From Nocardioides sp. BGMRC 2183 (GTDB lineage Bacteria; Actinomycetota; Actinomycetes; Propionibacteriales; Nocardioidaceae), in contig VSSA01000011.1 in assembly GCA_008123405.1 (NCBI GenBank), positions 1-64,000 of the forward strand: a DNA stretch of 64,000 bases, in the 5' to 3' direction. The translations under genes and the position numbers were made by a program. Below the pieces are notes generated by a model. It had not been told where the DNA came from, searched no databases, and saw only the letters and a program-made list of their open reading frames with translations. Shown here piece after piece: positions 42,025-50,416 of this stretch; the stretch's first letter is position 1, and each line of letters opens with the position of its first letter.

Positions 42025-42773
42025 TGGACCTCGGGCTCAGGGACTCCGTCGTCCTGGTGACCGGCGCGAGCCGTGGCCTCGGCGCGGCGATGGCGCTGGC
42101 GCTCGCTGGTGAAGGCGCCCACGTGGTGGCCGCTGCCCGGTCGAAGGACAGCCTCGCCGAGGTCGCCGCCGCCGGCGAGGGGCGCATCTCCACCGTGGAG
42201 ACCGATATGCGCGACGAAGCGTCGGTGCAGGCGCTGGTGCCGGAGGTGGTCGCCCGCCATGGCCGGATCGACGGCCTGATCAACAACGCCGGCATCGCTC
42301 CGGCCGGCAAGTTCGCCACCCAGGACCCGGCCGTCTGGAAGGACGCGATGACGGTCAACGTCATCGCGCCGATGCTGCTCGCGCAGGCCGCGGGCGTCCA
42401 CATGATCGAGCAGGGCGCGGGGCGGATCGTCAACATCGCCTCCACCACCGGCGTGCGCGGCAAGCCCTACCTGGTGCCGTACTCGACCTCCAAGGGCGCG
42501 GTGGTGCGCTTCACCGAGGCGCTCGCCGCGGAGTGGGCCGCCAAGAACGTCCAGGTCAACTGCATCGCGCCGGGCGCGTTCGTGACGGAGGCGCAGAAGG
42601 CGGTCACCGACTCTGCGGAGCTGCACGCCAAGCGGGTCGCGAAGATCCCGGCCGGGCGGATGGCAGACCCCGCCGAGCTCGTGCCGCTGGCCTGTCTGCT
42701 CGTCTCGCCGGCCTCGCCGTTCACCACCGGAGGCATCTTCGTGGTCGACGGCGGCGAGTCCGGCAAGCTCTGA
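42024..42773 (+). CDS. SDR family oxidoreductase
   Basis: This 249-residue short-chain dehydrogenase has VTGASRGLG at the cofactor loop and the active site YSTSK. The residues after strand 2 (VVAAARSKDS) suggest NADP(H) rather than NAD. It resembles 3-oxoacyl reductase/gluconate 5-dehydrogenase types. It is coupled to the acyl-CoA dehydrogenase gene and precedes an amidohydrolase gene by 27 bases. The role in the pathway is unknown. Confidence 0.88.
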   Translation: MDLGLRDSVVLVTGASRGLGAAMALALAGEGAHVVAAARSKDSLAEVAAAGEGRISTVETDMRDEASVQALVPEVVARHGRIDGLINNAGIAPAGKFATQDPAVWKDAMTVNVIAPMLLAQAAGVHMIEQGAGRIVNIASTTGVRGKPYLVPYSTSKGAVVRFTEALAAEWAAKNVQVNCIAPGAFVTEAQKAVTDSAELHAKRVAKIPAGRMADPAELVPLACLLVSPASPFTTGGIFVVDGGESGKL

Positions 42774-42800
42774 CAACCCCAACGCCTCGAGGAGGTCCGC

Positions 42801-43607
42801 GTGATCATCGACGCCCACGCCCACGTCTGGCCCGACAAGATCGCCGAGATCGCCCTGTCGGCGAGCACCGACCGGCTCGACAACCTCTCCGCGCGCGGTG
42901 ACGGCACGGTGGGCGGCCTCAGCGCCGACATGGCCGCCAGCGGCGTCGAGATGAGCTGCTGCCTCGGCATCGCCAACCTCGCACGGCACGTCGACTCGGT
43001 GAACCGGTTCGTCGCCGAGCTCTCCTCCGACACCCGGTTCGGCTTCGGCACGGTGCACGTCGACCTGCCCGTCGCCGACAACCTCGCGAGCCTGAAGCGG
43101 CACGGCATCCGTGCGGTCAAGATCCACCCACTCTTCCAGAACTTCGCCCTCGACGACCCGCGGCTGTGGGAGATCTTGGAGGCGTTCGGCGACGAGATCG
43201 CGGTGATCACCCACGTGGGGGAGGGCGGCACCCCCGAGGCCAACCGTCTCTCCAGCCCGCGGATGATCGCCGACATCGCCCGGCAATTCCCCCAGCTGCG
43301 GCTGATGGCCTGCCACTTCGGCGGCTACAAGATCCTCGACGACGCCGAAGAGATGCTGTCGGGAGCCGACGTGATCCTGGAGACCAGCTGGCCCCCGTCC
43401 CTGAAGACCCTCCAACCCGACCGGGTACGCCGTCTGATCCGCAACCACGGTGCCGAGCGGATCGTCTTCGGCTCCGACTGGCCGATGACCAGCCCGGCCG
43501 AGGAGATCGAGGCCATCCAGGCGCTCGGGCTCACCGATCAGGAGACCAAGCGGGTGCTCGGCGGCACCCTGGCCGAGGTGCTGGGGATCGAGTCGTCCTG
43601 GCGCTGA
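42801..43607 (+). CDS. Amidohydrolase family 2 protein
   Basis: This 268-residue TIM-barrel metal enzyme has a DAHAHVW metal motif at residues 4-10, further ligands in ITHVGEGG and ACHFGGYK, and a catalytic Asp in FGSDWPMT. Relatives are decarboxylases and lactone or ring hydrolases such as ACMS decarboxylase and LigI-like enzymes. It may hydrolyse a lactone or decarboxylate a ring acid. The start is GTG behind GAGGAGG. A terminator follows. Confidence 0.86.
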   Translation: MIIDAHAHVWPDKIAEIALSASTDRLDNLSARGDGTVGGLSADMAASGVEMSCCLGIANLARHVDSVNRFVAELSSDTRFGFGTVHVDLPVADNLASLKRHGIRAVKIHPLFQNFALDDPRLWEILEAFGDEIAVITHVGEGGTPEANRLSSPRMIADIARQFPQLRLMACHFGGYKILDDAEEMLSGADVILETSWPPSLKTLQPDRVRRLIRNHGAERIVFGSDWPMTSPAEEIEAIQALGLTDQETKRVLGGTLAEVLGIESSWR

Positions 43608-43615
43608 GCATGAAG

Positions 43616-43650
43616 AAGGCCCGGATCCGCAGCTGCGGATCCGGGCCTTT
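43616..43650. terminator. Bidirectional intrinsic terminator
   Basis: A perfect 17-base inverted repeat (43616-43632 / 43633-43649), beginning AAGGCCCGGATCC and ending GGATCCGGGCCTT, is followed by TCT. It lies between the amidohydrolase (plus) and the GntR regulator (minus). Confidence 0.8.
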
Positions 43651-43671
43651 CTCCATGACGGAGAGGGGACC

Positions 43672-44412
43672 TCAGCCCGACACGCCCCAGACGATCGGCG
43701 CCGCCAGCACGTCGGGGAACTTCTTCTCCGCGTACTTCAGGTACTGGGCGATGTGGTCCTCCATGGCCGCGGCCGACTGCGAGGGGTCCTTCGCGGCGAT
43801 CGCCTCGTAGATGTCGAGGTGGGCCTTGTGGACGGCCACCCGTCGTACTTCGGGATAGTCGATGCCGATCGCGGAGCCGTCGAGGATGCCGAGGAGCGCG
43901 TCGACCAGGTGGCCGAACATCGCGTTCCCGGAGCCGTGCGCGATGACGTCGTGGAAGCGCTTGTTCTCCTCCAGGAAGATCGCCTGGTCGCCGAGGTTGT
44001 CGTACATCGTGTCGACACTGGCCTTCAGGTCGGCGAGCTGTTCGTCGTTCATCCGATCAGCCGCCAACTGGGCCATCATCGGCTCCAGACCGGCGCGGGC
44101 CTCCGCGATCGTGCGGAACGGTGCGTTGGCGAACTGCAGCAGCAAGGTCAGCGACGTCGCCAGGCTGGTGGAGTCAGGACTCTGCACCACCGGACCTCCA
44201 CCCGGTCCGGGCTTCAGCGCGATGACCCCCTGCAGTTCGAGGAAGCGCAGGGATTCGCGCAGGGTGCCGCGGCCGACGTCGTACTCCTCGAGCATGATCC
44301 GCTCCGGAGGCAGTCGGTCGCCGACGGTGTTGCCGCGCCGGTTGATGTCGGCGACGATCCGTTGCGCGAGCAGCATGGCGGTCTTCTGCGGTCGCATCGC
44401 GGTCGAGGTCAT
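43672..44412 (-). CDS. GntR family regulator, FadR/FCD type
   Basis: This 246-residue DNA-binding protein has a winged helix at residues 12-80 (GDRLPPERIMLEEYDVGRGTLRESLRFLELQGVI in outline) and a C-terminal FCD helical domain with HDVIAHGSGNAMF and a late His in HIAQYL, typical metal/effector ligands. FCD regulators commonly respond to organic acids or acyl-CoAs. The promoter carries ATATGCATGATT (44470-44481), which recurs exactly before the TRAP operon at 57449, so both autoregulation and TRAP control are likely. Confidence 0.88.
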   Translation of the reverse strand: MTSTAMRPQKTAMLLAQRIVADINRRGNTVGDRLPPERIMLEEYDVGRGTLRESLRFLELQGVIALKPGPGGGPVVQSPDSTSLATSLTLLLQFANAPFRTIAEARAGLEPMMAQLAADRMNDEQLADLKASVDTMYDNLGDQAIFLEENKRFHDVIAHGSGNAMFGHLVDALLGILDGSAIGIDYPEVRRVAVHKAHLDIYEAIAAKDPSQSAAAMEDHIAQYLKYAEKKFPDVLAAPIVWGVSG

Positions 44413-44465
44413 CCTGGGCCCCTGGTGGTTGAGGTTCGGTCACCGCCCCCGAGTCGGGGCTGCTG

Positions 44466-44482
44466 AATGATATGCATGATTG
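44466..44482. promoter_or_regulatory. Probable GntR operator (AATGATATGCATGATTG)
   Basis: The 12-mer ATATGCATGATT at 44470-44481 lies 58 bases upstream of the GntR start. An identical 12-mer is at 57449-57460, in the TRAP promoter. The core ATGCAT is palindromic. AT-rich words of this length are rare in this GC-rich DNA. Confidence 0.5.
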
Positions 44483-44534
44483 GCGTCGTGTGTCGGCTTC
44501 CCGCGGTCGCTGGCGGGTCGTTTCGCTGCGCCCG

Positions 44535-45731
44535 TCAGGCGCTGACCACTCCGGAAGCAGCCAGGCGGTCGATCTCGGCGGCAGCCACACCGGCGTCGGC
44601 CAACACATCTCGGGTGTGCTCGCCCACCGATGGGACGCCGTCGTAGGTGGGGCCGTCGTAGCCACTGACGTGCAGGACCGGTCCCGGCACGAGGGCGTCG
44701 CCCAGGGCGCTGTTCTTCAGCGTGGTGAGGGTGCGCTCGCGGAAGTGCGGGTCGGCGACGATGTCGGAGGAGTCGTTCACCGCCGCGGCGACGACCTCGT
44801 ACTCGTCGAGGGTGGCCAACACCGCGTCGCGGGGGCGCTGCTTGACCCAGTCGATCACGATCGCCTGGAGGGAATCGTTGTTCGCCATCCGCGCCTCGTT
44901 GGTCGCGTAGCGCTCGTCGGACTTGAGATCCGCCCTGCCCATCGCGTCGAAGAGACGCATCGCGATCGCCTGGTTGGAGCCTGCGATCGAGAGCCACCCG
45001 CCGTCCGAGGCTTCGTAGATCCCGCGGGGCGAGGCGGCGCCCGAGGAGTTGCCCTGCCGCTGCATGATCACCCCGGACGAGGTGTAGTTGAGGACCGCGT
45101 CGCCCAAGATGAACATCAGCGGCTCGTAGAGAGCGACGTCGACCTCGCGTCCGTTGCCGGAGCGGGAGCGCTCGAAGAGCGCCATCGCGACGCCGTACGC
45201 CGCAGAGATGCCGGCGATGGAGTCGGCGAAACCGAAGGGCGGAGCAGTGGGGGGAGTCTCGGGCCATCCGTTGAGGAAGCCGAAGCCGCTGGCGGTCTCC
45301 GCAACCGTGCCGAACCCGGGGCGCTCGCGATAGGGCCCCGTCTGGCCGAAGCCGCTGACCCGGGCCATCACCAGACCGGGGTTGTCGGCAGCGAGTTCGG
45401 CGTACGACATCCCCCACTTCTCCATGCGGCCGGGACGAAAGTTCTCGATGAGCACATCGGCACCGGCGACGAGACGGCGGAGGACATCGCGCCCTTCCGG
45501 CTGCCGCATGTCGATGCCGACCGAGCGTTTGCCGGAGTTGAGACGTGCGAAGCCGATCGCCGTGCCGTTGTGCGCTGGTTGCCATTGGCGCGCGAAGTCG
45601 CCCTGCGCAGGGTCCTCGACCTTGATCACCTCGGCGCCGAAGTCACGCAGCATCCGACCCGCGGTCGGTGCGGCGTACATCGAACCGGCCTCGATCACGC
45701 GTATGCCGGTCAACGGTCCCGTTGAGCTCAC
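44535..45731 (-). CDS. CoA-transferase, family III (CaiB/BaiF)
   Basis: This 398-residue class III CoA-transferase or acyl-CoA racemase starts LTGIRVIEAGSMYAAPTAGRMLRDFGAEVIKVEDP in outline, the family opening. The nucleophilic Asp lies in FADSIAGISAAYG near residue 167. It moves CoA between two acids without ATP, or epimerises a 2-methylacyl-CoA. It starts at GTG behind AAGGAGGAG. A palindromic site lies 39 bases upstream. It is the only CoA-transferase here and stands alone, so its donor and acceptor are unknown. Confidence 0.9.
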   Translation of the reverse strand: MSSTGPLTGIRVIEAGSMYAAPTAGRMLRDFGAEVIKVEDPAQGDFARQWQPAHNGTAIGFARLNSGKRSVGIDMRQPEGRDVLRRLVAGADVLIENFRPGRMEKWGMSYAELAADNPGLVMARVSGFGQTGPYRERPGFGTVAETASGFGFLNGWPETPPTAPPFGFADSIAGISAAYGVAMALFERSRSGNGREVDVALYEPLMFILGDAVLNYTSSGVIMQRQGNSSGAASPRGIYEASDGGWLSIAGSNQAIAMRLFDAMGRADLKSDERYATNEARMANNDSLQAIVIDWVKQRPRDAVLATLDEYEVVAAAVNDSSDIVADPHFRERTLTTLKNSALGDALVPGPVLHVSGYDGPTYDGVPSVGEHTRDVLADAGVAAAEIDRLAASGVVSA

Positions 45732-45769
45732 GGCGGCTCCTCCTTGCTCTGCGGGGCTTCCCCGGAATC

Positions 45770-45791
45770 AATGCTCATGAATATTAGCATT
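45770..45791 (-). promoter_or_regulatory. Palindromic operator before the CoA-transferase
   Basis: AATGCT (45770-45775) and AGCATT (45786-45791) are perfect arms around an AT-rich 10-base centre, CATGAATATT. The site lies 39 bases before the CoA-transferase start and is a candidate repressor site, possibly for the adjacent GntR regulator. Confidence 0.5.
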
Positions 45792-45867
45792 GCGGTGAAG
45801 TGAGTCACAAGGTGGTCGCGGCGACGTCATGCCTCGGCCGCTCGTGTGGACGGCGAAACGTCCAGCC

Positions 45868-46944
45868 TCACGCAGTGCCGCGCCGCACCAGCGCTGGCGG
45901 GAAGATCACCCGCAGCGCGCGCGGCACCCGCTCGTCGTCGATCTGCTCCAGCAGCATCCGAGTGGCCTGCTCGGCCATCTCGCCGATCGGGTTCCGCACG
46001 GTGGTCAGCGCGGCGGTCTCCGCCAGGCCGAGGTCGTCGTACCCGACGACGCGGACGTCCTGCGGCACCCGCCGCCCCATCCGTGCCAGCACCTGGAGTG
46101 CGCCGGCGGCCATCAGGTCGGAGGCGGCGACGATGCCGTCCAGCTCGGGGCATCGTTCCAGCAGGGCTTCGGTCGCCGCGGCGCCCCCGGCCTCGGTGAA
46201 GTCGCCGGGCTCGACCAGGTCGTCGGCGAGGCCGGCCGCCTGCATCGCGGCACGCCAGCCGTCCAGCCGGTCGCGGCCGGCTGCCATGTCGTCGGGGCCG
46301 GCGATGTTCGCGATCCGGGCACACCCCTGCTCGACGAGCAGTTCGGTGGCAGCCCGTCCGCCGCCGAGGTTGTCGGTGTCGACGTAGGCGACCTTGTCCG
46401 CACTGGTCCACGGCCGCCCCACGAAGACGCACGGCATTCCGAGGGCCGCGAGGTGGTCCGGCAGTCGGTCGCTGCGGTGATGGGAGACCACGATTGCGCC
46501 GTCGATGTGGCGGCGCCGCAGGTAGCGCAGCATCCGCCGCTCCTCCTCGCCGGGCTGCGCGAGCAGCAGCACGAGCTGCAGGTCCTTCGGTGCGAGCACC
46601 CGGTTGACCGAACGCAGCGTGTGGATGAAGAACGGGTCGGAGAAGACCCGCTCGTCGGGTTCGGGCACCACCAGCGCCACCGAGTCGGTACGACGTGTGA
46701 CCAGGCTCCGAGCCGCCGGATTCGGCGTGTAGCCCAGTGTCGTCACCGCGGCGTCGACAGCGGCCTGGGCCGACGCGGAGACCCGGTTGCCGCCGTTGAT
46801 CGCCCGCGACGCGGTCGCCCGGGAGACCCCGGCCAACCGTGCTACCTCGTCCAGCGTCGGCGCGCCCGAACCTGCGCCGCCCGGCCCGCCCGAACCTGCG
46901 CCGCCGTCGGCGCTCTCGGACGGCGGTGGGGTCACCCGCGGCAC
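45868..46944 (-). CDS. LacI family regulator of the beta-glucoside locus (CebR-like)
   Basis: This 358-residue repressor has helix-turn-helix and hinge TLDEVARLAGVSRATASRAI near residues 30-60, then a periplasmic-binding-like sugar domain. The first 28 residues are Pro/Gly/Ser-rich. I chose the GTG at 46944, with AGGGGTGG upstream, rather than longer starts that run into the glucosidase gene. It is the last gene of the transporter - glucosidase operon. The targets are probably the TGGGAGCGCTTCCA-like sites at 51820 and 51952, which match the known CebR operator pattern of Streptomyces. Confidence 0.88.
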   Translation of the reverse strand: MPRVTPPPSESADGGAGSGGPGGAGSGAPTLDEVARLAGVSRATASRAINGGNRVSASAQAAVDAAVTTLGYTPNPAARSLVTRRTDSVALVVPEPDERVFSDPFFIHTLRSVNRVLAPKDLQLVLLLAQPGEEERRMLRYLRRRHIDGAIVVSHHRSDRLPDHLAALGMPCVFVGRPWTSADKVAYVDTDNLGGGRAATELLVEQGCARIANIAGPDDMAAGRDRLDGWRAAMQAAGLADDLVEPGDFTEAGGAAATEALLERCPELDGIVAASDLMAAGALQVLARMGRRVPQDVRVVGYDDLGLAETAALTTVRNPIGEMAEQATRMLLEQIDDERVPRALRVIFPPALVRRGTA

Positions 46945-46945
46945 G

Positions 46946-48433
46946 TTAGTCCACCCCTGGATCGACTTCGGCCAGCCCACCCGACCCGATCACCGAGCTG
47001 AACCACCGTGCGCTCGCCTTCGGCGTGCGCACCTGGGTGTCGTAGTCGACATGGACGATGCCGAACCGTTGGCCGTAGCCGTAGGCCCACTCGAAGTTGT
47101 CCAGCAATGACCAGGCGAAGTAGCCGCGGACGTCCACACCGGCGTCGATCGCGGCGAGGGTGGCCCGCAGGTGCGCGTCGAAGAACGCCAGCCGGTCCCT
47201 GTCCTCGACGCGACCGTCGACCATCAGGTCGTCGGGAAAGGCGGCGCCGTTCTCGGTGATGTAGATCGGCGGCACCGACTGCTTGCCCGCCAGAGGAGCG
47301 AGATAGTCGGAGTGCAGTCGTTCGAGCAGCACCCGCAGCCCGTCCGGCTGGATCTCCCAGTCCTGTCCAGTGGTGGGCAGGCCGCGGCGTGGGAAGGACA
47401 TCGAGAGTCCGGCCGGATACGGCGATACGGTCGGACGCTGCGGCCGTGGGCCGCGGGTGTCGACCAGGTCCGCGGGGGCGTGCTCAGCGGTCGAAGGGGC
47501 GTCGCCGTGGTAGTAGTTCACGCCGAGGAAGTCCAGCGGCGCCGCGATCACCTCCAGGTCGCCGTCGCGGACGAACTCCTGCCACTTGCTGCCACGCCAG
47601 GTCAGTCCCTCGGTGCGCGCGGCGAGCCGCGGCTCGTAGCCGCCGGTGAGCAGCGGGTCCAGGAACATCCGGTTCCAGAACGTGTCCACGTCGGCGGCCG
47701 CCTCCACGTCGGTGGGGCGGGTCGGGTCGAACGGCTCAGGGACGGTCAGGTTGAGAGTGATCCCGACCTGCTGCTCGGTGCGTCCGGCCTCGCGCATCCG
47801 GTCGCGCAGCGCCGCGGTCGCCTTGCCGTGGGCGAGCATCAGGTGGTGTGCGGCGACGATGCCGGCGATCCCCTCCTGGCGTCCGGGCGCGTGCTGTCCG
47901 CCGGTGTAGCCGAGGAAGGCCGAGCACCACGGCTCGTTGAGGGTGGTCCAGCGGTCGACGCGATCGCCGAGGGCGTCGTACAGGGTGAGGGCGTAGTCGA
48001 CGAACCGGTCGGTGGTGTCGCGCTCGGTCCACCCGCCGGCGTCCTCGAGGGCCTGCGGCAGGTCCCAGTGGTAGAGCGTCAGCCAGGGCTCGATGCCGGC
48101 GCCGAGCAGCTCGTCGACGAGCCGGTCGTAGAACCCGATGCCGGCAGGGTTGGCGGGGCCGCCGTCGGGACGGACCCGCGGCCAGGCCGTCGAGAACCGG
48201 TAGGCGCCGAAGCCGAGCTCCTTGATCAGGGCGACGTCCGCCGGGTAGCGGTGGTAGTGGTCGCAGGCCACGTCGCCGTGGTCGCCGTCGACGACGGCGC
48301 CGGGCACGCGGGCGAAGGTGTCCCAGATCGAGGGCGTCCGACCGTCCTCGGCCACCGCCCCCTCGATCTGGTACGACGCCGTGGCGGCGCCCCAGAGGAA
48401 GGACTTCGGGAAGGTGGTGCTGTGGGTGGTCAT
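46946..48433 (-). CDS. GH1 beta-glucosidase
   Basis: This 495-residue glycoside hydrolase family 1 enzyme lacks a signal peptide, so it acts in the cytoplasm on imported cellobiose-type sugars. FLWGAATASYQIEGA starts the barrel. The acid/base Glu is in TLNEPWCSAFLGY near 175 and the nucleophile Glu in IYITENGAAF near 395. Its ATG overlaps the permease stop (ATGA). It plays the part of BglC in the Streptomyces ceb system. Confidence 0.94.
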   Translation of the reverse strand: MTTHSTTFPKSFLWGAATASYQIEGAVAEDGRTPSIWDTFARVPGAVVDGDHGDVACDHYHRYPADVALIKELGFGAYRFSTAWPRVRPDGGPANPAGIGFYDRLVDELLGAGIEPWLTLYHWDLPQALEDAGGWTERDTTDRFVDYALTLYDALGDRVDRWTTLNEPWCSAFLGYTGGQHAPGRQEGIAGIVAAHHLMLAHGKATAALRDRMREAGRTEQQVGITLNLTVPEPFDPTRPTDVEAAADVDTFWNRMFLDPLLTGGYEPRLAARTEGLTWRGSKWQEFVRDGDLEVIAAPLDFLGVNYYHGDAPSTAEHAPADLVDTRGPRPQRPTVSPYPAGLSMSFPRRGLPTTGQDWEIQPDGLRVLLERLHSDYLAPLAGKQSVPPIYITENGAAFPDDLMVDGRVEDRDRLAFFDAHLRATLAAIDAGVDVRGYFAWSLLDNFEWAYGYGQRFGIVHVDYDTQVRTPKASARWFSSVIGSGGLAEVDPGVD

Positions 48434-49272
48434 CCCTTGACGGCTCCTTGCATGATGCCGGCCACGAGCTGGCGGCCGGCGAGGACGAACAGCAGCAGCA
48501 GCGGGATGGTGGCCATCGCGGTGCCGGCGAGGACGAGTGCGTAGTCGGTGGTCTGGCCCTGCCCGGTGAGGGCGAGGCGGTCGAGCGCGATCTGCAGGGT
48601 CTCGGTCTTCTGCAGGGCCACCAGCGGCCACATGTAGTCGGTCCAGACCTGCATGAAGGTGAAGAGGAAGAGGATCGCCGCGGCCGGTCGTGCGGCGGGG
48701 AGTGCGACCGTCCAGAACGTGCGGATCTGGGTGCAGCCGTCGACGCGGGCCGCCTCGATCAGCTCGTCCGGCACCGCGTCGAGCAGGTACTGGCGCATGA
48801 AGAAGACGCCGAACGCGGTGACCAGCGTGGGCAGTGCCACGGCGGCCAGGGTGTCGAGCAGACCGTAGTCGCGCATCAGGATGAACAGCGGCACCATCGC
48901 CAGCTGCACCGGCACCGCCATGGTCAGCACCACGAACGCCATCAATGCGTTGGAGCCGCGGAACTTCAGCTTGGCGAACGCGTAGCCGGCCAGCGTGGAG
49001 AAGAAGACCACCGAGACCGCGCAGACGGTCGAGACGATGATGCTGTTGAGCATCGCCTGCCAGAAGTCGACCGTGTCGAGCACGCGCTGGGCGTTCTCCA
49101 GGAAGTGGCCGCCCGGCAGGATCGGCGGGGGGAAGTTGTCGGCCTCGCCCTTGGTGTGCGAGCCGATCACGAAGGACCAGTACAACGGCAGCGCCGAGCC
49201 GATCACGAACGCGCCGAGCAGCCCGTAGACCAGGAACCCGGGGCGGTCGGAGAAGCGGGTGCGGGTCCTCAT
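48430..49272 (-). CDS. Sugar ABC transporter permease (MalG/CebG type)
   Basis: This 280-residue membrane subunit has six hydrophobic helices. The EAA loop, EAARVDGCTQIRTFWTVALP, near residue 190 contacts the ATPase. It pairs with the permease encoded directly upstream, with which it shares one base. The ATPase is supplied by the MsiK-like gene at 52077. Confidence 0.92.
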   Translation of the reverse strand: MRTRTRFSDRPGFLVYGLLGAFVIGSALPLYWSFVIGSHTKGEADNFPPPILPGGHFLENAQRVLDTVDFWQAMLNSIIVSTVCAVSVVFFSTLAGYAFAKLKFRGSNALMAFVVLTMAVPVQLAMVPLFILMRDYGLLDTLAAVALPTLVTAFGVFFMRQYLLDAVPDELIEAARVDGCTQIRTFWTVALPAARPAAAILFLFTFMQVWTDYMWPLVALQKTETLQIALDRLALTGQGQTTDYALVLAGTAMATIPLLLLFVLAGRQLVAGIMQGAVKG

Positions 49273-50327
49273 CAGGCACTCCTGCGGGTGAGCAGACGGG
49301 TGATCGCGAAGTTGAGGATCGCGATCCCGACGATGATCAGGAAGAGCACCCAGGCCGCGGCACTGGCGCGGCCGTAGAACTGGTCCTCGATGCCCTTGAC
49401 GTAGATGTAGAGCGTCGAGGTCATGTACTGGTGGTCCGGGCCGCCCTCGCGGTTGGGGGTGTTGTCGAAGAGCCGGGGCTCGGTGAAGATCTGCAGCCCA
49501 CCGATGGTGGAGGTGATGATGACGAAGATCATCGTCGGCCGGATCATCGGCAGGGTCACCGAGAGGAACTGCCGCACCCGCCCGGCGCCGTCGATCGCCG
49601 CCGACTCGTAGAGCTCGCGCGGCACCGCCTGCATCGCGGCCAGGAAGATCAGGGTGTTGTAACCGGTCCAACGCCAGTTGACCATCCCGGAGATGGCCAG
49701 GTGGCTCCACCAGCGGTCGACGTGCCAGAGGATCGGCTGCAACCCGATCGACTCCAAGAACTGGTTGATCAGGCCGTACTGGTCGGCGAAGAGACTGCCG
49801 AAGATCAGCACCGCGGCAGTCGGAGCGACCACGAACGGCAGCAGCACGCTCATCCGCCAGAAGGTCTTGGCGCGAAGGTTGCGGTCCAACAGCGCGGCGA
49901 TGCTGACCGCGAGGATCACCTGCGGCACCGACGACATCAAGAAGATCGAGAAGGTGTTGACCAACGACTTGATGAAGACCGGGTCAGTCAGCACGAATCG
50001 GAAGTTGTCCAGCCCGACGAAGTCCCCGCGGACGTAGTAGGCGCGGTTCCAGTCGAAGAACGCGAGGTAGCCGGTGTAGAGCAGCGGATAGAGCCCCAGC
50101 AGGCCGAACAGGATGAAGAACGGCGAGATGTAGAGGTAGGGGCTCAGCTTGAGGTCCCACCGGGACCGGCGCTGCCGACGGATCAGGCGTCGGGTCTCGG
50201 CCGCGGGCGTCGTACTGCTGCCGGCGGCGCGGGTACGACGGTCCCGCCCGCCGGGGGAGGACGGCCCGCCCGCCGGGTCGGTCGCGGTGGCGACGTCTCC
50301 GGCGGGCGGCTCGGCGTGGTGCGTCAT
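49272..50327 (-). CDS. Sugar ABC transporter permease (MalF/CebF type)
   Basis: This 351-residue subunit has a long Arg- and Pro-rich cytoplasmic N-terminus of about 60 residues, then six or seven hydrophobic helices (YISPFFILFGLLGLYPLLYT first). The EAA loop, ESAAIDGAGRVRQFLSVTLP, lies near 250. It lies between the binding-protein gene and the second permease gene; the order binding protein - F - G - glucosidase matches cebEFG-bglC. Confidence 0.92.
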   Translation of the reverse strand: MTHHAEPPAGDVATATDPAGGPSSPGGRDRRTRAAGSSTTPAAETRRLIRRQRRSRWDLKLSPYLYISPFFILFGLLGLYPLLYTGYLAFFDWNRAYYVRGDFVGLDNFRFVLTDPVFIKSLVNTFSIFLMSSVPQVILAVSIAALLDRNLRAKTFWRMSVLLPFVVAPTAAVLIFGSLFADQYGLINQFLESIGLQPILWHVDRWWSHLAISGMVNWRWTGYNTLIFLAAMQAVPRELYESAAIDGAGRVRQFLSVTLPMIRPTMIFVIITSTIGGLQIFTEPRLFDNTPNREGGPDHQYMTSTLYIYVKGIEDQFYGRASAAAWVLFLIIVGIAILNFAITRLLTRRSA

Positions 50328-50416
50328 GGGTGCTCGTCAGTCCTCGTGGGTCTCACAGGGTCACTGGGCGGAGGTGGAGGCCGGGTGAGCCCGCCAGGGA
50401 CGGGCTCACCCGGGGA

